This document shows positions 10,743-23,005 of a DNA stretch of 64,000 nucleotides, in pieces (position 1 is the first letter of the stretch; each line of letters starts with the position of its first letter). A model generated the notes under the pieces. The model did no database searches. It saw only the letters and a program-made list of their open reading frames with translations, and had not been told where the DNA came from. The stretch lies in assembly GCA_037903475.1 (NCBI GenBank), contig JBAJFG010000479.1, forward strand, positions 3,210,501 to 3,274,500, read 5' to 3'. A program made the translations under genes and the position numbers. This DNA comes from Ancylostoma caninum. Lineage: Eukaryota; Nematoda; Chromadorea; Rhabditida; Ancylostomatidae.

Positions 10743-13650
10743 CCCATCTTCACCTTGAGAACTTGTCCAATTTAGGAAACCGTTTAGGTCACAATTTTTC
10801 CACGTATGTTTATGGATACGGGTTATGGTCACTTTTCTAATCTTCTCATAATGCTTTCGGTTTTGAGGTTGTCGGGTGTTGGCTGTACCCTATCCTAAGG
10901 CTACAGGACTCTACTGACAAGCTTCACCGCTAATTACAAGCTTCATCACTGACCAATCTCGATGGCTATGTTGGGCGGTTCCGTCTGGCTTCGTGCGTCT
11001 CTTAACTCTCTATTATTATGAAACTCGTTTACAAAATAAGCAGCGAATGCTTTCCTCTGGAGAAGAGAGTCTCAAACATCAATGTGTTGCTGTGACCGGA
11101 ACCTGCTATTTTTCTTCGTCTTGTCTTCAGAAAACTCCCATTTGTCCTTTCTTTTTTCCTTGTAGTGACACTACTTGAATTATTGAGATGCAAGAATGGC
11201 GGCTGAGAGTTTACACAAACACCGTCTGCTATGATCAAGGTCTGCGAGAACGACGCCTTAATTGTTCATTACACAAGTGCCAGCCAAGCCAACAGCCGCT
11301 CATCTACCTCCAACTGAAAAACAGTGGACTTCTTACTTGATACGCTTCGTTGAGAAGCATTATTGATCTCAGAGCTGCTGTTTATCCCCGGGTTTGACGC
11401 TGATTTGAAGGTATTATCTATCGAAGTGAATTGTGCTGTTGTTACCTTTTGTCATGATTTCGAGGAGAGACCATTTGAACCTACTGCATTTAACAAAAAA
11501 CATGAAGAGTTAGCTTCATTACTCTGAATTTCGCAGATTTTTTTCATTGAATTTCTTTTTTAACAAGTGGAAAAGTGATTGTGTTTAACCCGCCCTCTGT
11601 GCTGTTGTTTTTCTGCTGATGCCAATCCAGTTCTGCCAATGACCCATTGATGCAGCGTAACATCGTTCACTAAATTCGTGGGGATTGTTCTCAAAATAAG
11701 ACGTTCTGCGCGTATTCCTGGGGACCATCTATTATTGGTGCGCACTTTTGAGCATCCTACTTTATTTGTTTGTAAAATTACTAGTGATATAGGAAAATTT
11801 TGTATTACTAAACCATGGAAAACTTATGGAGCAATATTGCCTATATGTCCGTTTTATTATGTCTATATCATGTTCAATTTACCATTGTGATTCAAGGCCC
11901 AAGTGTGATGAACCTTTCCACCCCGAAGGGGATAAATGGGTGGATAGGGCGCTAGTAGTATATTGGAGGCGGTAAATTGTGCTAGGACTGAACTGAAGAG
12001 AAATCAGTTTATTGTTAGGTCTGTTGTAGAATTTCCACATCACTGAGCCTTAAAATATGGGTATGGAGCATTCCACTTGAGAGCTCTGCTACTGGCTGAT
12101 CGGATGAATCGACCAGTCGCAGACCTCCATATTCTCTACGCTTCTAGGTTCAGTGCTTCACAACTGAGAATATGTAGTATATTTTGCACATATTGTATGG
12201 TTTTTTTTTTGCAGTGGGAAGGAGTATCAAATCAATTATTAGGATAACTGGAATCCTCGAAATTGAAGCCATTTGTGGATGGATGGTAATTTAATTTGGT
12301 GAATGCTAAGGTGATAAAAGTGCATATCAGTTTTAGAAAATACGACTAATTGGATTAAACTTCCGCTGTTCTACTTCTTCGCAATAGTATTTTGAACTGT
12401 ATTAGAGGTGAAAACGCTGGAAAGAATTGGATAAGGAGAGCTGTCCACTGCTGTTCTAGAACTCCTTTTTTTCCTCTATGCAAAATATATTTTGACTATT
12501 TATAAGTAACGGGTCTCCAGCAATTCTGAAAAATGCATTGACTACGAGCTAATCGGTTTCTTCCTTGAAAATCGTGGATGTTTTTTTCTGTGGGTATCAT
12601 GGAATGGAGTGTTGGGGAAGTTTCCTGTGAATCATTACTGGAACGGTTTTTTGTCATTAGTAGAAAAATCCGGTGTATATTTCATGCTTGTGCAATTTTT
12701 CAAGAGCATCAAATGTTCAGGGCCATATTCAATAATTTCCTTCCTTTCCTCCCCACACGGAGCACAGGTTTAGTAGGAAAATTTTTCAAGATTAGTTAGC
12801 ATTTTTATTTTCGGGTTCTACATGAGTCCGTTTAATTCTAGTCAATTTCTTTCATTTAAAATCTTGAATAATTCCGAGAATGACTACCCATGCAGACCTC
12901 TTCACTTAATTTCATCTTTGCTTATTTACACGTACATGATTTCTAAGAGTTTTCTTTTCGAATTCGAGGACATTTCTCTATTATGTCCTGTCTCGCCCTT
13001 AGTTCTTCAGTTGCAACACCCACTTTGCCTTCGCATAAACCACAGTGTCCTAATGTAAACTCAATGTTCTCAGCCTTTTTTGAGTTTTTTTTTTTTTGAT
13101 AAGAAGCAGATGAGAATTGAGTAACTAGTAAGTATAGACCGTGCAGTGAGCGTATTGTCGAGTCTTTTCTGGTCGGTTTCTTGGTTCCACATTTATCCAT
13201 TCACTGGGAGAAAAAGTTTTTTTTTTTTGGGGGGGGGGGAGGGAATCTGACTGCCTTCAATAGGAAACTATTCGCATTATTTTCCACTATTGCTTGGATA
13301 CTTTAACGTCACTGAGCTTTCACATCTTTCTGAGAAATATCCTTATGCAAAACTCTGATTATTATTAAACCTTGCCGTTAGATTTCGAGTTTTTTGGTTG
13401 CTTTCCTACAGATTCTCTAGAAATCCTCCTTGCACACTTGGAGGTGTCTGTAATGACCATGCGCCTCGTTTCTGGCCTCTGTATCTACAGTGTCTTTGCC
13501 ATGCTTCGTGTGAAGAACTTTCTCGAGAAAAAAAATTTCCGACTGTTAGAGCTGAGGAATCGGTTTTCAGACCCGGACCGAGCTGTCGATTCCAACGAAC
13601 AGTACCAAAAGAACAACTTAAACAACGACAAATCAGCTCCATCAGCAAAC
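10743..13650. other. Upstream region of clp-1, no gene supported
   Basis: Noncoding, with homopolymer tracts at 13084-13099 (T) and 13219-13241 (T then G). Probable clp-1 5' flank and untranslated sequence. An acceptor-like TTTCCTACAG ends at 13411, and the frame from 13372 to the clp-1 ATG at 13651 is open. The clp-1 message could therefore begin near 13412, with either a 5' UTR or an N-terminal extension. Confidence 0.45.
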
Positions 13651-16600
13651 ATGGGGGACGATGAGGTCATGCAAAAGGTATACCTTAATTATTACATGTT
13701 CTTTCTCGAACTCAATATGATGTTGCCTTTTTCTAGATAGAGGTGAAAGGGGATGAGTTCAGTGGTTTGATTGGGAACATCGCCGGGAACTTGATCCGTG
13801 ATAAGGTGGGTGTTCTCTCTGATATGTAGATAAGTCATTTTAATTGCGATTATTTGTTGTTGAAAGTCAAGAGTTCAAAAAAAAAGAAGTCCCCTCAAAC
13901 GCTCCAGGTCACCTTTTCAGCAAATTTACTGATTGAACACTTGCGTGATAGAAAATCAAGAACCAAGCTTCTTCTGAATCTCCCATGACTATTTTCTTTT
14001 TGTTTCTTGGCTGAAATTAAGGGGAATATCGCAAATTACACCATGTCTGGCACTCACTAGAAAGAATGCTACTCGGATTTAATTTAACTTCTAAATTGTT
14101 TTAAGGTCGGAGGTCCAGGTGGTGATATACTTGCTGGACTTGCTGGAAATGTTTTTGGTGGTGGCGGTGGCGGCGGTGGTGGTGAGTCTTTTGCCTTCAC
14201 TAGTTTTTTGTCTTCTAATAATGGCATCGGCACGCATTTTTGCGTTTTCCTTGAAATCCTCTCATTTTTGTTCATACAGTTTGTAGTTACGATCCCTCCT
14301 CCCCTCATGAACACTGTAGAGAATCTGATTGAGTCAATGTCTGTTTCTTCCATTGAATTTGTTATGAGAATGGCTAGAGAACCTCATTGAGGCTGCAGTT
14401 TTAACGCTTACTTCTTCTCCTTTACGGAGACCCCTTTCACTTAGATTGTTCTTCGCCTTCACTGGATATGTGAGGCCCATTTATTATAGAAAAGAAGAAA
14501 AAGAAAAAAGGCAAAAAATTGACATAACAAAACGTGGTCAAATACTCAAACAAGCACCTTGGCACGCTTTCTATGGATAAAGCTCTCAAAAAACATTTTC
14601 GGGTAGTTCAGGACATTTTTAAGGAACTTTGCTATTGATAAATTCATTAGCATTCATACTTTGTGTGCACTCGTATTTAATATTTTGTGTACACTCGCAC
14701 TTTTCATTGTTTGTTTTGTAAATTCATTTTTGTGAATTTTGTCTTTCATCCATTTTATCATCCATTTCGGCAAAATTACGTCATGCACTCTGCCACTTGG
14801 CCTCTGCTTCCACATTGCCTGCCATGCCCAGATCTATCTATGTAGAGTCTGTAAAGCCTAACAAGGATATGTGCCATATGTACGTGTTGTTGTCATGTGT
14901 TCAGTTCAGTGTTGTGGTTTGTTCAGGTGGCTATAGTAATAATTATGGTGGAGGAGGTGATTTCTTCGGTGGCGGTGGACTTGCACCAGAACCGCCACCA
15001 AAGAAGAAATCCACAAAAAAGAAAGCACTGAATTTCCTTGGTGGACTGATTGGCGTGAAGAAAAAGGAGGAGAAAAAAGGTTCGACGTGGACCCCGTAGG
15101 TCCCAAAGTGAAACCGCGTTAGTACGCTGAACTGCTTGCTGTACGTTGCTTCTTGTGGTGTTCATGGAACTTTTCGGGGGAAACGGATATTGCCGTGGAG
15201 ATAACTTCGCCTGACATCTCTAACAACGGAGTTCATCATCCCTTGGTTTTCTACTTGGATCCAGAATATCTTTTTTTTCTAGTTTCAGAAGATATAGAGC
15301 TCGTTGCTTTATGTGTGCCTAGAAATTAGAGCACATAGACCTTTTTCTACTCTTCCTTCCTTCCCGCATGCCATACTCAAGCCTTTGTTCTAGAGCAATA
15401 ACATCATCCCTATGAAGTATTGGTAGAATCCAGATCACTCATGCCCATGTCTTTAGGTCGCGATCCTATGGGTGATATTATCGGCGGCATCTTAGGTGGA
15501 GGAGGTACGTTCTATTTTTTTTGGAGATCATCCCTCTGCTTTCCTGGGTCTTTAATGAAATTTTTCAAGGCAGTCGCGGAGGAGGAGGTGGAGGAGGATA
15601 CAACGATGGAGGATTTGGCGGTGGTGGCGGCGGTCGACAGGGTGGAGGAGGTGGATTCAACTTGAATGATATTGGAGGTACGAGTTACATATTTATTAGG
15701 AACTCGAATTTCTATTAAAACTCTTCTCACAAGGGAAGTGCAAGAGCATAACCCCACAGATCGAAATGAGGATTCGAGGCTTTGTCTAGCGAGGTGTTTG
15801 TATATAAACGCCATTCCTGCTTTTGGGTCCTAGGAATAAAAATACAGTAGTGCAAGGCATCAAGGAGAGAAGTACAAAAGTGCAAAGCGAAGAGCACTGA
15901 ACCGGTCCGAACCCTCGGTCCATACGCTTCGCCTCTGATTAATGGCCCACATATGTATTTGCCCGCTCCATAGCTTGAAGGTCATGCATGAACTCCTATA
16001 ACTCAATGGTAAAAATTCGCAGAACTTGAGGGTAAAAATGCTTTAATTGCTATAACACCTCGTTTGGCGAAGTTTCGAATCAGATATGTTTCATTTCGAT
16101 CTACTATTCTAGCCTCGTTTCCTTTAAAATATGACTCAGCTGCTATTGTCATTTTTCTGGATCTACTTATCCATTCATTCATTCGTTTAATTACACTTTA
16201 TGGTGCGTTAGTAATAGGATTTAATAACTATGGGAACACAGAACTGAGCGCATGGAGCAGAAGTCCACCTATTGCTAAAAAAACCTTTTTGGCCCCCATC
16301 CGCTCTCATGGCGGGTCATAAGAGTATCTTCTTTTTTTCAGCAACTATGAGTGAAATTTTTGCGTTTCTTTGTTTTTGCGTGCTAAAAATTGAAGCTTGA
16401 AATATTTCAAATTTTCGCTCAATTAGTCGTCACTTTCTTTTTTCCACAAATCCCACATTTTTCCATAGATTTAAATTCGTACAGTTGATTGACGTAAATC
16501 TTAGATTCCAACTCTGATAAGTCAACACTATTTATAACCACTATGCCCAAATTTTAGATTTTTTAGGACCCACATTTTTGCCTGTCGCTTCTGCTTTATT

Positions 16601-19600
16601 CTTGCCCCTTTTATTGCCTTTTCCTGCGCACTTATTATACATCTGTTTATATTTATTTGATTAATATTATTATCTTATTTATTCAAATATATTGGTACAG
16701 GCATCATCAACTCTATTGGTGGTGGCGGTGGAGGCCGAGGAGGTGACATCGGCAACATCATCGGTACCCTCATTGGAGGAGGTGGTGGCGGAGGCCAGTA
16801 TAATGGAGGAGGTGGGTTAGGTCCACATCTTCTGCGCTTTTAACAAATCAGGTTTAACAAGTCCTTACCAGGTGGAAATATCAACCCGAACCGCTTGAAT
16901 GGAGGCATGGTGAACATTATTGGTAATCTTATCGGCGAAGCTGCTCATCGCTTCCTTGGTGTGGATCCGGCTACGGGAAGAATCATCGGTGCGTTGGTTT
17001 TATAGCTCTTTAGGATTCTCCCATGATTCATATCATTGGCTTGCTTTAGGTGCTGTTGCCGGTAACGTAATTATGGGTCTTGGCGGTAAGGATAACTCGC
17101 TCGGTAACATTGGTAAAGTCATCCTGGACAACATTATTTCTGGAAAATTCAGGAGAGATGTGAGTTTCTTCATTGATTTTGTTAAATGGAAGTGTAGTTA
17201 ATTGCACAGTTTCCTTAGGTGGACCCCTTTGTACGTCCCGAACCACGACCGGGCCCGGTTGGACCGAGTCCGATCCGTCCTGCTCCAGCGCATGAGCCCC
17301 TGGACTTCTATGAGGAAAGAGACAAGTGTCTGGCGGTAGGAGGAAAGTAGCTGCGAAACAAAATCTAGCATAAAGGCTTTTCTCTTTCCAGGAGAAGCGT
17401 CTCTTCGAGGATCCACATTTCCCTGCTCAAGACAGTTCGCTGTTCTTTAGCAGGAGGCCACCAAAGAGGATCGACTGGCTCAGGCCTGGAGTCAGTTTGT
17501 TTTTCCTATTTACAGCTTCCTCCACATAATTTATACTAGTGGATGAATTTGAAGAAGTACCAAAGATAAACTACTATAGAATCATGCGAAATTGCATTTC
17601 TGAAAGTAATTCTCATTCTTTTCATTATTACCGGTTATAATGCATTGATCCAATTTGTTAGTACGAAGTGATCGAGCTAAATAGATAGTATGTATTCACG
17701 AATAGTAGCTTAGTTGTTCCAATTAGGAAGAGGGTTTGATAAAGCTGGTGTATTAGATCGTGGCATCAATTCCAGCTCCTGTTGAAATCCTCTAACTTAT
17801 TAGAAAAAAAAACATGCAAGATTCATAGTTGCCAACCTTTGGAGACATAAAGTCTGCGTCTCGGATTTACCTGCTGCTTTGCTTTGCTATGGGAATTTCA
17901 AAAAATTTGAAAAAAATTTGCTTATTCAAACTTATTTTCAGGAGATTGTTCGTGAGCCACAGCTCATCACTGAGGGACATTCTCGTTTCGATGTCATTCA
18001 GGTAGTTTATATAATGTTTAATTGATATGATAATTTATCGTTTACTATAGCTTTCTGATGTCAAAGAGAAAATATTGTTTTAAATTCTATGTTTAAAATT
18101 ATAGTTCACTATGTTGCTTACGGTGCTTACGTAGAACTGATTCTCGTCATTGCGGGCGTTCATTGTGTTCTTTCCGAAAATGTTAATAAGGTTGTAAGAG
18201 CTTGCCTTCGGAACGTTTTTCATCGAATGGTTTTCCTGGTTTCCCGAAGAGATAGCAAGAAAGACTTTTTTCACTATAACGAAGCGGATTTTTTCACTAT
18301 CACGGAACATTTCTTCCAGGGAGAACTTGGTGACTGCTGGCTGCTAGCTGCTGCTGCCAACCTTACACTGAAGGACGAGCTGTTCTATCGTGTTGTTCCC
18401 CCAGATCAGTCTTTCACTGAGAACTATGCCGGTAGGTTTCAAGTTATCGAGGTAAAGTAAATGTCCGAGCAAGATCTTCCATTGCTATGTAGTTGAGAAG
18501 AATTATTGATGGGAATTTGTTTTTGTCACTTTAAGAGGTATTTATTCTTGTTATTTTTCTTTTGAATTATTTCTATTGAGAAATATCTCATAAACTCCCC
18601 TAAGATTTTTTCCTATACTACTCACTTGTTTTTTTTTTTTTCACAACGGAAATTCAGTGATGTTGCCCGAAGCAATCTCTTCCAGGTATCTTCCACTTCC
18701 AGTTCTGGCAATACGGCAAATGGGTGGACGTTGTCATCGATGACCGTCTGCCTACATCTAACGGTGAACTGCTGTACATGCACTCGAAGAGCCACAACGA
18801 ATTCTGGAGTGCTCTTCTTGAGAAGGCTTACGCTAAGTACGCAGGCTGTCTGCCTTATGCACTCACATGGGTTTTTAATGAGGTAATTCAGGCTCTTTGG
18901 CTCCTACGAGGCCCTGAAAGGAGGTACCACATCGGAAGCTCTCGAAGATATGACTGGTGGTCTGACGGAATTCTTCGATTTGCGTCAACCTCCGAAGAAT
19001 CTTATGCAGATGATGATGAGAGGGTGAGCATTTCCCTGGTTCTTTTCTTCGTATACACTCTATCTATACAGATTTCCGACCAATTCCTCTTACTTTTCGT
19101 ATACTTTTGAAAAGAAATGTTGTACATGCTGATAAAGATTTTTTAAGATTCGAAATGGGTTCATTATTCGGCTGCTCGATTGAGGCTGATCCAAGTGTTT
19201 GGGAAGCAAAACAACCGAATGGTCTTGTGAAGGTAGTCATTATTAACTAGCTATACTTCAAATTTTCTTAAGGTAACATACTTTGTGGTCTATTGAGAAC
19301 TTTTTCAGGGTCATGCGTATTCTATCACCGGCATGCGTATCGTCAATGGTCCCAATGGGCAAGTGTGCTTGCTTCGCATTCGAAATCCATGGGGTAATGA
19401 GCAGGTAAAATGGATTTTTTTTGCTTCATTGCTGAATTTATAAGCATAAGCTCAACTTGGTATGATCACGAATCTCCTCATGGTTTTGATTTCAGCGATG
19501 GTATAAAATACTGCATATTTTCTGTTGGGCACGTCTCCAAAATAGATTTTTTCAAGATTTCTGTTGCGATTTACATGTTTTCCGGATTCTCTATATATCT

Positions 19601-22358
19601 AAAACATGAGAAAAGGGGTCTTAATTTGTCTAATTTTGTCTATTCATGATAATCTCGATCCCTCGTTTCTAAGCCTGAACAATGAGCTCAAAACTGATAT
19701 AATTTTCGTGGGAATAAGAGACCAATTTTTCTTTCAGGAATGGAACGGCCCATGGTCGGACAATTCGCGTGAGTGGCGTAGCGTTCCAGACAACGTGAAG
19801 GAGGAAATGGGTCTGCGCTTCGACCATGATGGAGAATTCTGGTGAGACAATCTAGCTGTTATTTAAAGGTTACCGCAGACTTTACAAATCAGAAAGAAAA
19901 GTACTTACTAGTAAGACGTTGTTTTTGCGTTGTTTGCGGCTTTCTCCATGTTTTTTTCCTTAGGATGAGTTTCGAGGACTACATGAGAAACTTTGAGAAG
20001 ATGGAGATTTGCAACCTTGGACCGGATGTTATGGATGAAGTGTATCAGGCATGTGGACACCTATTAGTGACAAACACAAGGATGGCTGTTTCACCACAAG
20101 AGAGTTTTCTTCTCCAGATGACTGGTGTCCGCCCACCTGGAAGCGTTTGGGCTGCGAACACTCACGATGGAGCTTGGATTGCTAACCAAACTGCTGGAGG
20201 CTGCAGGAATTACATCAGTCAGTGGAATTGTTAATTTCGAGTGGCCATGCCACGTTTCCCCATAAATATCCAGAAATGTTCCAGATACCTTCGCCAACAA
20301 TCCGCAATACCGTGTTCAACTTACGGATTCTGATCCAGATGACGATGATGAGCTGTGCACTGTGATTTTCGCAGTCATGCAGAAATTCCGAAGAAATCTC
20401 AAGGCTGAAGGCTTGGATAACGTGCCTATCGGCTTCGCTGTCTACGACGTAAGTTTTCCTGCTTATTCTTTGCCACATGTTGGGAAAATTTAAATGTGAT
20501 ATTTTCCTTTCAATCATCCTGTCAGTGAAGTTCCTGGGATTTTTAGTTGATTCAGCAGCGAAAGACCTGTGTTTACTTATACGTAATGCACGCGTCTTTC
20601 GCTTAATCCCTTTTGTACATTCCAAATTGTGGAATACATTGGTTATTTCATAGCATTTATTAATGTGGAAGGTTTTATTAGAACTCCAATATTCTCTGGA
20701 AGTTCTCTTCGATACAAAATAAGTTACATATCATACAGTGATTAGAATAGCTTTTGAGATCACTATATGAAAAGGATCTCTACTGATCACAGTGATTTTT
20801 GTGATTATATGCAGAACTACCGTTTTGGAACCCGAATTCTTGGGGAGCTTGTAGGCGGAGCCGATGGCTCGGCGGGGCAAGGGATGAGGTTTCTCACGAT
20901 CAAAAGCGCATCTCATGAAGGGATTGATACACTGTATAGGAGAGGCTCTGCATGTCGGCCAGCAGGAGTGCGTAGTGCGGAAAACCCACAGTCCTGCTTC
21001 GGCTCCACCCACAAGTCCCACAAAAATCGGCCTTGGAAACGGGTTCATTAGCAGTTCTCCATGGAATCCGTAGATCACTGTGATCGCGAGCTCCTAAAGA
21101 TTATTTTCATGCGAAAACCTTAAAAACTATTCTGAGGTGGGACCATGCCTCTAAGTCATGTGATAATAACACTACTAAGTGATTGAATTTGGAGTGTTTT
21201 ATCAGGCGATTATTAGTCATAGTTTCTTTGTTGCCCATTTGGTATAGTTTTAACAGAAACGGATATTTTCTTTATAGAAATAGCGGTAGTGCGGTAATGC
21301 TTCAAAAAACTAACCATTACGCGATTTTCACTAAGTATTTTTAGGTTCGAAGTTCAGATTCCGTTTGTACTTCAATTTCAGTTCCTACAGTTCTTTTTTC
21401 ATTATTATTTGATTTAATCCTGAATTTGCAGGTAAATGTGAGTCTTTGATGAATGGTAATTTTATGTTGCTTTGCAGTAATTCACTGCTAGAAAGCAGAG
21501 TATAGTTGCTTTCCTTTTTTGCGATTTTCTGTGTTTTCTGAGTTTGTTGAGCTAACAACGTGTGTTCTTCGTCATAGATACACCGTAAAGGTGTTTCTAG
21601 TTGTGTGCAGTTTCACTTCCATAGTCGGACATGTTAGCTTCACGCATCACCAACCGAGTGTTACGTTAGGGCCAGTAGCTTCATCCATGGTCAATTTACA
21701 GATAGATGCCTAGGGCCAATTCTTTTAGGCTGGCAGCATCCATGGTCGCCTGTCGAAGCAGTTCTTCCAAGCCAACAAGTCATCTATGAGGAGTGCTGCG
21801 TTCATTAATTTGAGAGAGGTGGGTTTTCAAAGGGATGGAGAGACAAAGAGCTAGCAAACATCGTTGAATTGAGTGATTAGAATCCAGAATCGTGCTTGGA
21901 TTTTAACTTGATTCTTACTATCACTTACGATAGGTATCATAAAGTATGAACATGTAGAAATTCATAGTTGCTGGTAAAATACTCAAAGCATCATGTAATG
22001 TAGTTAATTATTTATAAAAAGGAAGTAGGTAAATTTTAGTATTTGACACTGTAAGAGAGCAACTTTTGCAATTTTTTCGATGATATAGAATTTTTAAAGC
22101 ATCGAATTGAGTCTGAATATCCTCTAGTTCTGAAATATTCCGAGTCATGAGAGTGGATTCAGATGACTGGTCGATTCCGCGTCCCACCTGGCAACTACGT
22201 GATCGTCCCATCAACCTTTGAGCCTAATGAGGAAGCGGAATTCATGCTTAGAGTGTATACAAATGGATTTATAGAATCAGAGTAAGTCATTGTCTTTAGA
22301 ATACAGATCTACAAAATCAATGTGGATATGAATTGCTAAAAATTCCAGGGAACTGTAA
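13651..22358 (+). CDS. clp-1: Calpain cysteine protease (CLP-1 type)
   Basis: An intracellular Ca2+-dependent thiol protease. Exons: 13651-13677, 13737-13805, 14106-14181, 14927-15079, 15457-15504, 15570-15677, 16701-16811, 16872-16988, 17050-17159, 17219-17335, 17392-17490, 17942-18001, 18320-18431, 18686-18836, 18892-19023, 19148-19232, 19309-19404, 19738-19841, 19964-20048, 20118-20217, 20285-20448, 21729-21818, 22163-22281, 22349-22358, giving 780 codons. Residues 33-240 are glycine-rich. The CysPc domain follows, with Cys371 in GDCWLLAA, His527 in GHAYSIT and Asn551 in RNPWG, so the catalytic triad is complete. The calpain C2-like domain III follows (from [12 protein letters not shown] to the end). 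There is no penta-EF-hand domain, as in nematode CLP-1. The start MGDDEVMQK has a good context, but the frame is open for 93 codons upstream. The intron at 20049-20117 is GC-AG. Similarity to C. elegans CLP-1 is recalled, not searched. Confidence 0.93.
14106..16988 (+). repeat. clp-1: Glycine-repeat exon cassette of clp-1
   Basis: Exons 14106-14181 through 16872-16988 encode (Gly)n blocks with Asn, Tyr and Phe, plus recurring IIGxxxG hydrophobic motifs ([27 protein letters not shown]). Five consecutive exons (153, 48, 108, 111 and 117 nt) have phase 1 introns on both sides, each splitting a Gly codon, so they can be skipped or duplicated without changing frame. Part of the calpain N-terminal domain; its function is not evident from the sequence. 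Confidence 0.8.
20449..21728 (+). other. Large clp-1 intron with a G+C-rich inverted-repeat insert
   Basis: A 1.28 kb intron. GATCACAGTGAT at 20785 and its complement ATCACTGTGATC at 21074 bracket about 300 bp that is clearly richer in G+C than the rest of the intron. This is consistent with a small MITE. The 94- and 115-codon ORFs inside it are not genes. Confidence 0.45.
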
Positions 22359-22500
22359 TGCGCCGACTTTGTTATCCACCAGGTAAATATTCCGCGATCT
22401 TCTCTAGTGCTTTTGTGCTCGCCTTTGTAAATGTACGATGCTACTTCTCTACTTTGTTGCAAAAACCTTTGTATAGTTATATGATTATTTTTCCGATTGT

Positions 22501-22506
22501 AATAAA
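22501..22506 (+). terminator. Probable clp-1 poly(A) signal AATAAA
   Basis: The canonical hexamer lies 143 bp after the clp-1 stop codon, and I saw no other AATAAA between the stop and this site. Confidence 0.5.
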
Positions 22507-22763
22507 TTTTCTGGAACATTTCTGTGAATCCGTTTCAGCTGTACATAGTTGAGGTCAAGATGTGAACAGAATTTGCGTACAAGAAATTTGTGAATGGCAC
22601 TGTAATGCAAGTCATTATGCGTTTTGGAAAATGTAGCCCCTTTGAAATTGTAATACAATCATAGTCATTGAAATCCTGCACCTGTTTTGGTCGCAATTCA
22701 AGAATTTTGAGAAACAGTTTGTGCTTCGTACTCGATAGTTATTCAGTGAGAACAAAGGTTCAT

Positions 22764-23005
22764 AATGGGTGCGTGCATCAGTCGCGCTTAAGACGCACGC
22801 ATCCATTTGCACAAGACTTTCTGTGAAGACCAGTCAACACGGAAGGTACATACATTCTGAATAAAACTCTGCGCGATCGCCATGAATAGGCGGGAGGTGA
22901 CAAGCGCGTGCGTCTTGCCTGCGTCTGGACCAGGTCATGGATACGGCTGGGCCTATTCTTCATCACATAGACGCACGCGTGTCGAACGCACGCATCATCA
23001 TTGGG
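22764..23005. mobile_element. Diverged relative of the 10502-10739 MITE, reverse orientation
   Basis: The shared blocks, in inverted order relative to the first copy, are GCATCAGTCGCGC, GACGCACGCATCCA, GACCAGTCAACACGG, GCGTGCGTCT and CTATTCTTCATCA. The terminal AGGGCAATTTATACT repeats are not recognisable here, so this looks like an older, degraded copy. Confidence 0.65.

Noticed and set aside
10467..10832. 121-codon minus-strand ORF
   Set aside because: It spans a MITE with perfect terminal inverted repeats and is explained by that element.
14084..14353. Minus-strand ORF with a polyproline run
   Set aside because: The polyproline is the antisense of the glycine-coding exon of clp-1.
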